NCBI RefSeq assembly: GCF_000687815.1
Contig: NZ_JHXU01000005.1
Location: forward strand, 1-60,754
DNA length: 60,754 nt
Origin: Mycoplasma elephantis ATCC 51980
Lineage (GTDB): Bacteria > Bacillota_I > Bacilli_A > Mycoplasmatales > Metamycoplasmataceae
Direction: 5' to 3'
Below the pieces are notes generated by a model. That model searched no databases. It had not been told where the DNA came from and worked only from the letters and a program-made list of their open reading frames with translations. The position numbers and the translations under genes were made by a program. Below, one piece after another: positions 1-13,921 of the stretch. Within the stretch, counting starts at the first letter, position 1. Each line of letters starts with the position of its first letter.

Positions 1-878
1 ATAACTTATTACCTAGCGAAAGAAATATCGCTATGGTCTTTCAATCGTATGCTTTGTATCCACACATGAACGTTTATAACAATATTGCTTTTGGTTTAAA
101 AATAGCTAAAGAACGTAAAGATGTTATTGATAGACGTGTTAAAGATGTAGCTAAAATTTTAAAAATTGAAAACTATTTATATCGTAAACCTCGAGATTTA
201 TCTGGGAGGCAAAGACAACGTGTTGCAATAGGTCGTGCTATCGCAAGAAAACCACAAGTATTTTTAATGGATGAACCATTATCAAACCTTGATGCCAAAC
301 TTCGTGAAAGTATGCGTCGTGAAATTGTTCATATTCATCGTATGCTAGGAGCTACAAGTATATATGTTACACACGACCAACTTGAAGCAATGACTATGGG
401 GGATCAAATCGTTGTATTTAATGACGGAAATATTCAACAAAACGGAACAGGAAGAGAGTTATACTTTAAGCCAGCTAATGTTTTTGTTGCAAAATTTATC
501 GGTTCCCCAACAATGAACACTTTTGATGCAACATGTCAAGATAGCGTAATTAAAAGTGAGTTTGGTGATATAAATATAAGACTTTCTGAAGAACTAGCAA
601 ATAATCTTAAAAATAAGAAGCTTATCGTTGGTTTTAGGAGTGAAGATATTTATATTAAATCATCAAAAACAAACAAATCAACTCCTGGCGCAATTAAAAA
701 CATAGAATTAATAGGTAAGGAACAACTTGTTACTGTTAAACTAATGAAAGATGATATTGAATTCATAGTTACTGCAAGCAATTCGGAAACATATTCATTA
801 TATTCAAAAGTTAATATAGAATTTAATGAAGAAAGAATTCATATCTTTGATTTTGAAACTGGCAAAAGGATAAATTAA
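1..878 (+). CDS. Sugar ABC transporter ATP-binding protein (MsmK/UgpC/MalK type), 5' end outside window
   Basis: The frame is open from base 3, so the true start and the Walker A motif lie upstream; 291 residues are visible. Seen in order: Q-loop region ([14 protein letters not shown]), ABC signature [10 protein letters not shown], Walker B and D-loop ([15 protein letters not shown]), H-loop (VTHDQ), then a C-terminal TOBE-like regulatory domain of about 130 residues. This layout is that of the cytoplasmic ATPase that powers carbohydrate import (maltodextrin or glycerol-phosphate type). The maltodextrin enzymes downstream make maltodextrin the likeliest substrate (inference). The second glycine of the usual LSGGQ signature is Arg here, from an AGG codon. 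The stop TAA overlaps the next ATG by one base, so the two genes are translationally coupled. Confidence 0.9.
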   Translation, partial: NLLPSERNIAMVFQSYALYPHMNVYNNIAFGLKIAKERKDVIDRRVKDVAKILKIENYLYRKPRDLSGRQRQRVAIGRAIARKPQVFLMDEPLSNLDAKLRESMRREIVHIHRMLGATSIYVTHDQLEAMTMGDQIVVFNDGNIQQNGTGRELYFKPANVFVAKFIGSPTMNTFDATCQDSVIKSEFGDINIRLSEELANNLKNKKLIVGFRSEDIYIKSSKTNKSTPGAIKNIELIGKEQLVTVKLMKDDIEFIVTASNSETYSLYSKVNIEFNEERIHIFDFETGKRIN

Positions 879-1543
879 TGTTTCAATTATCAGAAAAGTT
901 ATCAAAATCAAAAGATAATTATTTAGTTAGAAAAATCCTACTTTTAATTTCTATTATATTAATTTGTATTACAATTGCATCATTGATTTGCTATTTATTC
1001 CACTTCTACAATAGAATTGATCAAGAGATAACATTTTTAAAAGATGTTGATCCAGCAAAAATTCATTCAACTAAAGAAAAAATAGAAAGTGATGCACTAA
1101 TTAACTCTCATTCATATCAATTAAGAAATTTTTTACCATATCTGATTTTATTAAATTTAAGTATCCTTGCAATTGGTCTCTTGTTAAGTATATTTGCTAT
1201 AACTGTTTTATTTCTAAATAAAAATAATGCTGAAAAATTTTTTATTTATTTAATTTTTATTCAATTATTCTCTTTCTGTATTTTCTTCCTCTCTATCTCA
1301 GTTTCAGAATATCAACTAAAAAAAGTGTTTGATTTTGGATATTTAAATGGAAATGAATTTGCTAAATATAAATATCTTCCAAAAATGAACATTTGATATG
1401 TATATGTTTCTTTATTTATAGCATTATCAAATATGATAATATTAATAATCGCTAAAACAAAATATGGATATTTAAAAAATGATAAATTACTTCAAAAAAA
1501 ATTAATTGATACAACAAAATGAGAACAACAAATTATAAAATAA
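878..1543 (+). CDS. Hypothetical four-helix membrane protein in the maltodextrin operon
   Basis: A 221-residue protein read through two TGA (Trp) codons. It has four strongly hydrophobic segments at about residues 20-45, 85-113, 120-142 and 170-195, with a charged loop of about 35 residues between the first two. I do not recognise the family. It starts inside the stop of the ABC ATPase gene (TAATG), so it is co-transcribed and may be an accessory membrane partner of the importer. It does not show the EAA loop of an ABC permease. A hairpin terminator follows directly. Confidence 0.75.
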
Positions 1544-1550
1544 AACATAA

Positions 1551-1575
1551 AAACTCTGTACATCAGAGTTTTTTT
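1551..1575 (+). terminator. Rho-independent terminator after the ABC unit
   Basis: Stem AACTCTG / CAGAGTT with a five-base loop followed by a T-run. It separates the ABC operon from the GH13 unit. Confidence 0.75.
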
Positions 1576-1585
1576 GATATGTCAA
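1574..1585. promoter_or_regulatory. Palindromic operator candidate A (TTGATATGTCAA)
   Basis: A near-perfect 12-bp inverted repeat lying 52 bases upstream of the first GH13 gene. The surrounding bases (TTTTGATATGTCAAGATT, then ATTGTTGATT) are nearly the same as those before the pullulanase gene (see 4144-4155). The GntR-type gene lies between the two units, so it is the natural candidate to bind both sites (inference). Confidence 0.6.
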
Positions 1586-1636
1586 GATTTTATTGTTGAT
1601 TAATACAAATAAAATCTAAAAGAATAAAATAAATAT

Positions 1637-3409
1637 ATGAAATTACAAAAACAACTTACCTTTTTAGAAAAAATTAAAAGTAATCATTATCTTAAAAAAT
1701 TTATTAAAAAACACCCAAATCAAAATTACGTTTCATGAGATGATGCAAAGTATATTATTAAAAATCCACACCTTACATATAAAGACCTTTACAAGAGCGA
1801 AAATCGTGTTGATAATTTAAAGATTGAATTATCAAGTAATGTTATGTATCAAGTTCTTGTTTATAATTTTGTTGACGGAAACAAAGACGGTATTGGAGAT
1901 TTTTATGGACTAATCAATAAAATTGATTATTTTGTTAATTTGGGCATAGATCAAATTTGATTAAGTCCCATCCATCCTTCTTCTGGATATCACGGTTATT
2001 CAGTAATTGATTATTGTGATGTTGCGCCGCAATTAGGGGGCATGAAAGCTTTTAAAGAATTTTTAAAATTAGCTCATAAAAAAGGTATAAAAATATACCT
2101 TGATTTAGTGTTTAATCATACTTCTTATGAACATCCTTGATTTCAAGAAGCTTTGAAAGGAAATAAGAAATATGAAAATTTTTATAATTTTCACCCTAAG
2201 TCCGATGATAAAGATGCAAGAATCGACTTACAAAAAATTAGAAGTATTTATAAAAATATTGATCAAAGCTTTAAAGCAACTAACAAAAAATTTTTAGCAA
2301 GATTCTGAGCTGGTATGCCAGATCTAAATTTAAACAATAAAGAAGTAATTGAAGAACTTTGTTCAATTCAAAAATTTTGAACAAAAATCGGTGTTGACGG
2401 TTTTCGTTATGACGCTTTTAGTGAATATTTTTCTTCAGAAAGTGAAGAAAAAAATAATTTTACGGAATCGAAAATATTTAACGAATTGCGTATAGCATCA
2501 AATGAAATTACTAAAGAAAGCAATCAAAATGATGTTTTTATGATTGGTGAATGGTTAACAGAAGGGTTAAAGGCTTTTGAATATTTTGAGTATAATGGGC
2601 AAAAAGCATTAGATACAATTTATGATGGATGAAAACACTTTCGTGATAATGATGATGTAAGGTTATCTTACAATGAGTTAATAAGTATTATTGAAAGATA
2701 TGAAAATACTAAATTTAAAAATGAATGAGTACCTTTTTTAGATAATCATGATACAACAAGATGACTTGATTATTATCGTTTAAATGTTAAAAAAATTAAA
2801 AACTACTCAAAAATAACAACAGATGAAATGGATGCAATCCGTTGCGCCCTTTTTTATTTGTTGTCATTACCGGCAAAACCAATTATATATTATGGTGATG
2901 AGCTATCTTATGCGGGAACAAGAGATTATGGAGACCCAGGTTTAAGGGAACCATTAAAATGATCTAATAAAAATGAAATTGCTGCCATTTTTGAAACAAA
3001 AGCTGATGCTGTGCAATCGCATTTATTTTTAAATGTTTCAAATTCTTTACTTTATGTTGAAGACATTATTAAAGATGATAAATCGATTTATAAGATGGTT
3101 GCACTTATAAATAGCCTAAGAAAAAAATACCCTTTTTTGAGTTCTACTAATTCAAAAACTCTTTATGACCCTTGATTAGTCGTTGATTCGGAAGAATATT
3201 CTAACATTATAGTTCGTAAAGATATAAATAATGAGAATGAAATGTTTGTTTTTGTTATTTTTACACATAAAACACAACTTAAACCAATACAAAAAATAAG
3301 CAGAAATTTTCACTTTAAAACAATTTATGAATATAATGTAAAAAATGAGCCATGAGGAATTGTGCCATTAGGATATGGTTGCGGTCTTTATAAAATAACA
3401 AGAAAATAA
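1637..3409 (+). CDS. GH13 alpha-glucosidase/alpha-amylase family protein
   Basis: A 590-residue cytoplasmic protein with no signal peptide, read through many TGA Trp codons. It has a short N-terminal extension, then the GH13 TIM barrel from about residue 75 (MYQVLVYNFVDGNKDGIGDF). Region I is DLVFNHTS; the catalytic nucleophile Asp is in DGFRYDAFSEY; the acid/base Glu is in MIGEWLTE; the transition-state Asp is in FLDNHDTTRW. All catalytic residues are present. It should hydrolyse alpha-1,4 or alpha-1,6 bonds in imported maltodextrin; exact specificity cannot be told. No Shine-Dalgarno is visible before the ATG, so the transcript may be near-leaderless. It lies between operator A and the regulator gene. 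Confidence 0.88.
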
Positions 3410-3425
3410 CAAAATGTTTATTGTA

Positions 3426-3431
3426 TATAAT
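3426..3431 (+). promoter_or_regulatory. -10 element of the GntR gene
   Basis: A perfect TATAAT sits 10 bases before the ATG at 3442. Transcription would then start within a few bases of the start codon, so the mRNA is expected to be almost leaderless. Confidence 0.5.
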
Positions 3432-3441
3432 ATATATTAAT

Positions 3442-4113
3442 ATGATTAATTCACAGGACAAAAAGAAAACACAGGTTATTATTGATTATTTAATTGATTT
3501 AATTAAAACACAAAAGGTACCAACTAATAAAATTTTACCTAGTGAGCATGCATTAATGATTCGTTTTAATTGTTCTAGAAGTATAGTTATTAAAGCATAT
3601 CAAAAACTTGAAACTCTTGGGGCCATTTATTCCATCTCAAAAAGAGGACATTTTGTTGCTGAAAATTTTCATAATTTAATAAAACCAATTAGCTATTTAA
3701 TAGGAGCAACTTCACAAGAGGGTGTTGAAATTAAAGATAAAAATTTACCCCAATGAATGAATGAAAAACGAATCCTTTTTGTTTATGGGCATCGTTCATT
3801 TGATAAAACATATTTTAAAGATAATGAAATTATTGCTAAGTCAAATATTTATTTAAGTTGTAAAAAAGTGGATAAAAATGAAATTATTGATTTTAATAAG
3901 TCTCTTACAGACTTATTAACTGAACGAGATGGGCTTAATAATATGGTTTACTCTCTTTCGTATGAAGAAGTTGATTGTTTATTTGATCAAAAAAATATTG
4001 TTGTTGTGACATTTTTTGGTTATGATGACGATAGCATTTGTATAGCTGGAAAATATTATATAAATCCTAAATACTTTAAGTTTTACCATCAAGAATTTTC
4101 ATCAAGAACGTAA
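3442..4113 (+). CDS. GntR-family transcriptional regulator
   Basis: A 223-residue protein with one TGA Trp codon (3754-3756). The N-terminal winged helix (residues 1-70) is typical of GntR: a linker helix, then LPSEHALMIRFNCSRSIVIKAYQKLETLG and a wing ending KRGHFVAE. The C-terminal part (about 75-223) is of UTRA-like size and would bind a sugar or sugar phosphate. The ATG at 3442 was preferred over the upstream in-frame TTG at 3421 because that TTG precedes and overlaps the -10. It is flanked by two operons carrying the same palindrome and probably controls maltodextrin use (inference). No copy of the palindrome lies before its own gene. Confidence 0.85.
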
Positions 4114-4143
4114 ATTTTTTAACAAAAGATAAACACTTTTCTT

Positions 4144-4155
4144 TTGATATATCAA
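4144..4155. promoter_or_regulatory. Palindromic operator candidate B (TTGATATATCAA)
   Basis: A perfect 12-bp palindrome, 55 bases upstream of the pullulanase ATG. It lies just upstream of a promoter made of TTGTGA (4171-4176), a 16-bp spacer and TATAGA (4193-4198). Its placement upstream of the -35 fits activation rather than simple blocking, or looping with site A (inference). Confidence 0.65.
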
Positions 4156-4209
4156 GATTATTGTTAATTTTTGTGAATATATTTAAATAAAATATAGAAT
4201 GTAATTGTT

Positions 4210-7886
<3,677 letters not shown>

Positions 7887-7898
7887 AAGGAGATGTGC

Positions 7899-10265
7899 AT
7901 GGAATATATAAAGTATGACACGGTTAATGAAAAAATATCACAAGTTAAATTTGATAAAAATTTAACAGCTAAAACAGAAAGTATTTTTTCATTAGGTAAT
8001 GGATATTTAGGTATTCGTAGTGTGGATGAAGAAGTTCAAGAATACAATAAAGAAGATTTTTTTGTTAATGGTATCTTTAATAAAACATCAAAGCATGAAG
8101 TTCCGGAATTAGCTAATCTTGCCGATTTAATCCAAACACCTATTATCTTTAATGGAAAAGTTTTTGAAGTATATGAAGATGATGAATACATCAAAACATT
8201 AGATATTAAAAATGGCTTGTTAGAACGTAAAATAATTGCAAAAAGACCATATGGAACATTTGAATTAAAATTTGAACGTTTTGTTTCTCAAGATATTATC
8301 CATATATATGCTCAAAAAATTTCAATTAAAGTATTAGAAGCAAAAGAAGAAATACCATTTATTATAAGACCAGGAATAAACGGTCAAGTAACAAATAATG
8401 GCGCACAACATTTCGAAGAAGGATTAAAACAAAGAATGACTAACGAGTCGCTTCGTATGGAACAAAGAACAACTCTATCAAATCGATTTGTTGTTCACCA
8501 TCTTTATACCCGTTTTTTTAAAAATAATGAGTTAATAAAAGGTGGTCATGATAACTACCAAATTAGAACAGAACGCCGAAAAGTATTTTTTAACATTCAA
8601 GAAACAATAAAGCAGGGTGATGAAATTGTTTTAGAAAAACTTATGTCAGTTAATACTAATATTGATGCGGAAAATACAATTTTACCAGAACATGAAGTTG
8701 CTGTTAATGCATCACAAAATTTATCTAATCTTCTTAGAAATAATTATGACACATTAAGAACCAACTCAATTAATGCAATGCAAAAGGTTTGACAAAACTT
8801 TTTTGTTCAAATTGATGGAGACGAAGATAGTAAATATGATTCGCTTGCATTAAAATTTGCAATTTTTCATCTTAATAATTTTGTACCTAAAAATTCTACA
8901 AATCGTAATGTTGGAGCTAAAGGGTTATCTGGAGAAGGATACCAAGGACATACGTATTGAGATACTGAGTTGTTTTTAAATCCTAATTATTTATTTACTG
9001 ATCCTCATGTAGTTGAACGTCTTTTGACATACCGCTATAAAGGAATAAAGGGAGCTCGTGATAAAGCTTATGAAAAAAAGTTAAGAAACGAAGAAAGTTT
9101 TCTTTTAGGAGCTCAATATCCATGAGAAATGGCTTGGCCTACTGATGGTGAAGTTTGTCCTTATTGGGGTCAAACAGATGTTAAGTCAGGAAAACAAATC
9201 CCTATTGCTAGTCGTAGACAAGAAATCCACGTATCTGCTGATATTGCGTATGCTGTATATCAATATTATTGTTTTACAAAAAATGAAGAATTCATGAAAA
9301 AAATGGGTTATGAAATGATTTTTGACACAGCGTTTTTTTACACAAATCGTGCAGAGCCCGAAATAAATGGTTCATTTTCAATTAAAGATGTTATGGGGCC
9401 TAATGAATATAAAGGAAACATTGATAATAATGCTTTTATTAATCAAATGGCTTTATATAATATTAATTTAGCTCTTTCATTTTATGAAAAACTATCGCAA
9501 AACGATCCGGGTTTATTAGAAAAAATCCTTAACAAAATACCTTATACTATTGATTTTACAAAAATGTATAAAGTTGCAGAAGCGCTTAAGGTTCAAAAAC
9601 CAAATAATGATTTAATTATTCCTGAAAATGATTCATTTCTATCACTTCCTCTTTTAGATGTTCGTCCATTTCAAATGTTGGGGGATGCAGGTAAAAAACT
9701 TTTTAACACTCATGAAGGACACAAAAGACTTTCTGGACAAATTGTTAAACAAGCAGATGTTGTTCTTTTAACATATTTATTCCCAAAACTATACTCTAAA
9801 GAAGTAAGAAATAAAAACTTTAATTATTACGAAGCTATTACTACATATGATTCATCACTTTCGGCTGCCACATACTGTATAGAAGCGGTAAGATTAAATA
9901 AAATGGAACAAGCATATAAATTATTTAAATATGGTATAAATATTGATTTTGGTCCTTGAATGCATACTTCTGATGCAGGTATTCATGCTGGATCAATAGC
10001 GGCTATTTGACAAATGGTTGTGTTTGGTTTTGGTGGTTTAGGTTGATATGATGATAAACTTCATATTAATCCAAGACTACCTAAACATTGAGATCATTTA
10101 AGTTATAAAGTAATATATCAAGGTGTTGGTTTATTAGTTGATATCAAAAAAGATAATTTTAGTATATTAACATTAAACCCTGAAGAAAAACTTAATGTTT
10201 TTATTGATGATAATGAAGTAGAAATAAATCATAAAGTCAAAATATTTGAGGTTAAAAATGATTAA
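7899..10265 (+). CDS. Glycoside hydrolase family 65 phosphorylase, probably maltose phosphorylase
   Basis: A 788-residue protein of the usual GH65 length. The N-terminal beta-sandwich begins FSLGNGYLGIRS; the (alpha/alpha)6 barrel contains GEGYQGHTYWDTE and AQYPWEMAWPTDGEVCPYWG; the general acid Glu is in DVMGPNEYKGN; KQADVVLL and the phosphate-binding HTSDAGIHAGS region follow. It splits maltose with inorganic phosphate into glucose and beta-glucose-1-phosphate. Two ATGs are in frame: 7893 abuts the Shine-Dalgarno AAGGAG (7887-7892) with no spacing, 7899 has six bases, so 7899 is chosen. The beta-phosphoglucomutase gene overlaps its end, which supports a beta-G1P product. Kojibiose or trehalose as substrate cannot be ruled out. 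Confidence 0.88.
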
Positions 10266-10932
10266 AGGCATTTTATTTGATTTGGATGGAGTTATTACAG
10301 ACACTGCGCAATTACACTATTTGGCTTGGAAACAAATTGTAAAAGAATTCGGAATAGAATATAGTGAAGAAGAAAATGACAAATTAAGGGGTTTACCTAG
10401 AAAAGATACTTTATTGGCTATTTTTAAGTTAAAAAATTTTAGAAATGATTTAAGTGATAATGAATTAAATGATTTATGCACAAAGAAAAATAATCTTTAT
10501 TTAGAATATTTGAATAAATATGTAAATAAAGACTATCTATTACCAGGAATTGAACAATTTTTAAAAGATATAAAAAAAGATAAAATTAAAACAGCAATTG
10601 CTTCATCAAGTTATAATGCTCCACTAATTTTAGAAAAATTAGGTGTTAAAGATTATTTTGATGTAATTGTTGATCCAGCTAGAGTTAAAAGGGGTAAGCC
10701 CGCGCCTGATATATTTATAATTGCTAAAGATGATTTAAATTTAAATAATGAGCAATGTGTTGGCATTGAAGATGCTGTAGCTGGCATTAATGCGCTTAAT
10801 GATGCTAATATTAAATCAATAGCAATCACTAATAATAATGATAAATTGTTTAAGGATGCATCTCTTCTTTTGAAGTCAACTAATGAACTTAATTGAAAAA
10901 CTATTAAAAGTTTTTTTAATAAAAATAAATAA
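10258..10932 (+). CDS. pgmB: Beta-phosphoglucomutase (HAD superfamily)
   Basis: A 224-residue protein with one TGA Trp near the C-terminus. The HAD nucleophile motif FDLDGVITDTA is at residues 6-16, the cap domain covers about 17-80, motif II is IASSSYNAP, motif III lies in the KRGKPAPDIF region and motif IV is GIEDAVAGI. It converts beta-glucose-1-phosphate from the GH65 enzyme to glucose-6-phosphate for glycolysis. The ATG at 10258 overlaps the GH65 stop by eight bases and has GAGG upstream inside that gene. Confidence 0.9.
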
Positions 10933-10955
10933 ACCATCATGGTTTATTTATTTTA
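10927..10955 (+). terminator. Terminator of the maltodextrin operon
   Basis: Stem AAATAAACCA / TGGTTTATTT with a three-base loop, then a T-rich tail. It starts inside the pgmB stop codon. Confidence 0.75.
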
Positions 10956-10984
10956 TATTTTGCCCCCATTGGATATTTTTTATT

Positions 10985-11740
10985 TGTTAGAATTTATATA
11001 GATTTTTAAATGAGTTCTAATTCTATAAAAAAGAAGCAACTCTCCATATTAACTTTTTTAGAATTAAAACATATGAATTTGAAGAAATATCTACTTCTTT
11101 AAGCATATATTTATCAGTAACTTTTTAGCGATTAGAGCATTAGAACTAGTTGTGATAAATAATGCTTTTTCTGTATAAAATTTATTTCTTTTATTATTTT
11201 ATAAACCTTTTGATAAGCGAAAAGAGAACTAACTAAAATTATTTTTAATTTTTATTAATAGATGTATCCCTATATTGGTTAATAATTTATTATCTTCTTG
11301 ATTGAAATTTTAACCATCATTATTTGTGTCACCCCCTCATAATTTATCTGTTTTATAAACTAATTTACTAAGGACGCAAACTTGTTAGTATATATTTATT
11401 TTTTCAATGTTTTTGACTAAAATTCATTGAAAAATCTTATTTTTTGCATAATTTTTTTAATTCATTTTTACTTAAATTTTTTGTTTTCTCATCAATAATA
11501 TTATTTTAATTTTTTTGCATGATAAGGTATTAAAAGGTACATTTAAAATTAAAATTAGCTACATACTTAATACCAACACTTTCCATTTTTATCTAATTTA
11601 TCAAATTCTCACTTAAATAACTAAGTGTATCACTTTTATTTATTTTCAAAAGTTTTCACCACTAGCATTACTAACAGTAAATATTGCTAAGGTAGTGATA
11701 AGAATGTTGATCTACTTAAAATTAAAATTTGTTTTTTCAT
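10985..11740 (-). pseudogene. Remnant of a secreted or lipoprotein gene, decayed
   Basis: The 900-base stretch between pgmB and deoD has no intact gene. On the minus strand an ATG at 11740 starts MKKQILILS, and another frame continues LAIFTVSNASGENFWKIN and SDTLSYLSENLIN, a signal-peptide-like start. Further coding-like pieces follow in changing frames with stops between them: LWGGDTNNDG, NFNQEDNKLLTNIG, EKALFITTSSNALIAKK and KEVDISSNSYVLILKK. The bias toward Asn, Lys and Ser matches the intact lipoproteins in this window. I cannot name the ancestor. No transposon ends were seen. Confidence 0.5.
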
Positions 11741-11835
11741 TTTACTTTTATGCGAAAAAAAGCATCAAGTAATTATGTTTTTTATGATTATTCAAAACAT
11801 AATTTATAGAAAAAGTAATATGTTTATGTTTCATA

Positions 11836-11841
11836 TATAAT
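11836..11841 (+). promoter_or_regulatory. -10 element of deoD
   Basis: TATAAT 29 bases before the deoD ATG; AGGAG at 11860-11864 is its ribosome binding site. No convincing -35 was seen. Confidence 0.5.
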
Positions 11842-11869
11842 AAAAAGATATATTAATTAAGGAGAAAAA

Positions 11870-12577
11870 ATGGCTACACCACATATATCTTGTGAACCGG
11901 GCGATATTGCAAAAATTGTTTTAATGCCGGGGGATCCTCTTCGTGCTCAATTAATGGCAAAAAAATATTTAAAAGATGTGAAGTTAGTTTCAAGCGTGAG
12001 AAACATTTATTTTTATACTGGTTTTTATAATGGTAAAAAAATTACAATTGGCGCAAGTGGGATGGGTCCTACATCTATAGGAATTTATGCATATGAATTA
12101 TTTAATGTTTATAATGTTGACACTATAGTTAGATTAGGTTCTGCTGGTTCATATAAAGAAAATTTAAAAATAAAAACACCAGTTCTTGTAACAAAAGCTG
12201 TTGCCGATGGTTATGGTTTTGTTAAGCTAATGACTGGTAAGGAAGAAATAGAAAATGAACCATCAAAAGATATAGTTCAATTATTAAATAATTCAGCAAA
12301 GGATATGAATATTAATTTATCAAAAGTTTGTGTTCATACTACAGATGTTTTTTATTCGATTAGACCACTTGATGAAACAATTAGAATTACAAAAAGTGAT
12401 TGTGTAGATAATGAATGTTTTGCACTTTTTGCAACAGCGAAAAGATCAAATAAGAAAGCTGGAGCAATTCTTTCTATTTCTGAGAATTTAATAACTCATG
12501 AATCTATGACGAGTGATGAAAGACTAAATGAATTTTCTACAATGTTTGAAATAGCTCTTAATGCATTTTGTAAATAA
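11870..12577 (+). CDS. deoD: Purine nucleoside phosphorylase, DeoD type
   Basis: A 235-residue protein, the normal size for hexameric PNP. It cleaves purine (deoxy)ribonucleosides with phosphate for base salvage in the cytoplasm. Landmarks: ATPHI at the N-terminus, MPGDPLRAQ phosphate loop, Arg in SSVRN, GASGMGPTSIGIYAYELF, and VRLGSAGS with the phosphate-binding Arg. Two active-site regions differ from the family: the usual EME-type ribose-binding triplet reads DNE, and the usual TVSD/SVSD motif holding the catalytic Asp reads SISE. The protein keeps the following THE-TS-ER signature, so it is a real homologue with possible altered specificity. It is a single-gene unit with its own promoter and terminator. 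Confidence 0.9.
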   Translation: MATPHISCEPGDIAKIVLMPGDPLRAQLMAKKYLKDVKLVSSVRNIYFYTGFYNGKKITIGASGMGPTSIGIYAYELFNVYNVDTIVRLGSAGSYKENLKIKTPVLVTKAVADGYGFVKLMTGKEEIENEPSKDIVQLLNNSAKDMNINLSKVCVHTTDVFYSIRPLDETIRITKSDCVDNECFALFATAKRSNKKAGAILSISENLITHESMTSDERLNEFSTMFEIALNAFCK

Positions 12578-12605
12578 AAAAAACACTAATTAAGTGTTTT
12601 TTTAT
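12576..12605. terminator. Bidirectional terminator between deoD and the His-rich lipoprotein gene
   Basis: AAAAACACT / AGTGTTTTT stem with a short loop, A-rich on one side and T-rich on the other. It serves both converging genes. Confidence 0.75.
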
Positions 12606-13657
12606 AACAATAATTCATTTTCATCAAATTTTAAAATACCACACATACTTTTTAGAGGTTTTAGTAAATTATCAAAGTCATCAATCATTTTTTGCATCTC
12701 AGTTTCTGCTAAATTAATTTTTTCTTTTAATTCATTGTATTTAGGGATAATGTGATTAACAACTAAATCGTTAACTTTATCTCTATCATCTTTGTTTTTT
12801 AATATCATAAATTTATTATCTGATTTGTCTCAACCTTTATAATAATCAACCAATTTATTTAAATAATTATTAAATAAGTCTTTATTTTCAATTATTGATG
12901 TTCTAATGATATTTAATATTGCATGACTATGATTATGTTGTGATGATATGCCAGAGTGATTGTTTTCATGTTCATGTTCGTGTTCATGATTATGTTCATG
13001 TTCTAAAATTTTAAAATGGTCATAATCTTCACTTCTATTGTATAAATACTCTTTTAAAAATGAATAAGCATCTTTTATTTTTGTCTGTAAATCCTTATCT
13101 ATAACTTCTTCATTTTCTCCAAGTTGTTTAAAATAATTAGCAAGATCATTTAATTTATTGTTAGAGTTTAAATTTTCATTCAGTAATGTTGAAATTTTTT
13201 CATTAATTTGACTTTTTGCATCATTTATTACTGTTTCAGAGTTTTCTAACGCCTCCATTCCTTGGCTGTGAGTTTTTTCAGTTGGAAATCAAAAAGCAAA
13301 TAATTTGTATTCATCAGAGTTTTTATCAATATTTGTTTCAAATTCTCAATTTTTTGTTTGTAAATTTTCTATTTTTTTAAAAATATCACTACTAAAGCTT
13401 GCAACTTCATTTATAAATTTGCTTATGTCTTTTTTCTCATTTAAGAACATTTCGCCAAAATTGTTGCCATTATTATTTGCGAATTGTGGAAAGTGAGTTT
13501 GTTTATAATTTTTGATGTTTGTTTCTAATTCATTGTAATGTTTTTTTAAGTTGGTAGTTTTTTCAGAAATTTTTTTAGTATTTTGCACATTTCCGCATGA
13601 AACCGTAACCATTACTGGAATTACACTTAAAGATAAGATGAATGTTTTTTTTAACAT
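12602..13657 (-). CDS. His-rich metal-binding lipoprotein (probable zinc-binding surface protein)
   Basis: A 351-residue protein joined across three TGA Trp codons. The signal peptide is about residues 1-21 (MLKKTFILSLSVIPVMVTVSC) with lipobox VTVSC, so it should be anchored at the outer membrane face. The body is largely helical. Residues about 210-245 form a His/Glu-rich loop (HEHNHEHEHEHENNH, then HNHSHA), as in zinc-binding ZnuA/AdcA-like proteins and metal chaperones. It lies downstream of a ZIP transporter gene with its own His-rich loop and has its own promoter with a Fur/Zur-like palindrome. A role in zinc capture is likely but inferred; no cognate ABC permease is in the window. Confidence 0.75.
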
Positions 13658-13699
13658 AAAATGTTTTTTTCCTTTCTAAAAACATAATAAAATCACCAT

Positions 13700-13722
13700 A
13701 TAGAAAAACCCCAATTTTCTAT
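13700..13722 (-). promoter_or_regulatory. Hairpin in the leader of the His-rich lipoprotein gene
   Basis: Perfect 8-bp arms ATAGAAAA / TTTTCTAT around a seven-base C-rich loop (plus-strand reading), about 45 bases before the start codon. It has no U-tract of a full terminator. It could be a leader structure; its function is unknown. Confidence 0.35.
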
Positions 13723-13810
13723 GCAGTTAAGTTTAACAAAATACAACATTTTGGTTATTATGTTTTTTAATATATGAAATAATGTTAAAAAATTTTTTAA
13801 TTTTAACGTT

Positions 13811-13852
13811 ATTATATATTTTTTGTTTGTATATAAATAGATTCTATTTATA
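13811..13852 (-). promoter_or_regulatory. Promoter with Fur/Zur-like 10-1-10 palindrome
   Basis: Minus-strand TATAAT at 13816-13811. With a 17-bp spacer the -35 would fall at 13839-13834. That position lies inside the perfect palindrome TATAAATAGA-T-TCTATTTATA (13832-13852). Inverted repeats with a single central base are typical of Fur-family (Zur, Fur, PerR) sites, and the controlled gene encodes a His-rich lipoprotein. Confidence 0.55.
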
Positions 13853-13921
13853 TTGATTAATTATCGGCAGCATAAAAATCATATAAATAATCAAAGTAAT
13901 TATACTAAATTTTCAAAAAAT

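Noticed and set aside
10653-10940. Open frame on the minus strand opposite pgmB
   Set aside because: It is antisense to a clear HAD enzyme, has no ribosome binding site and shows no family pattern. The same holds for the many minus-strand frames opposite rpoB, rpoC, rnr and the ATPase gene.
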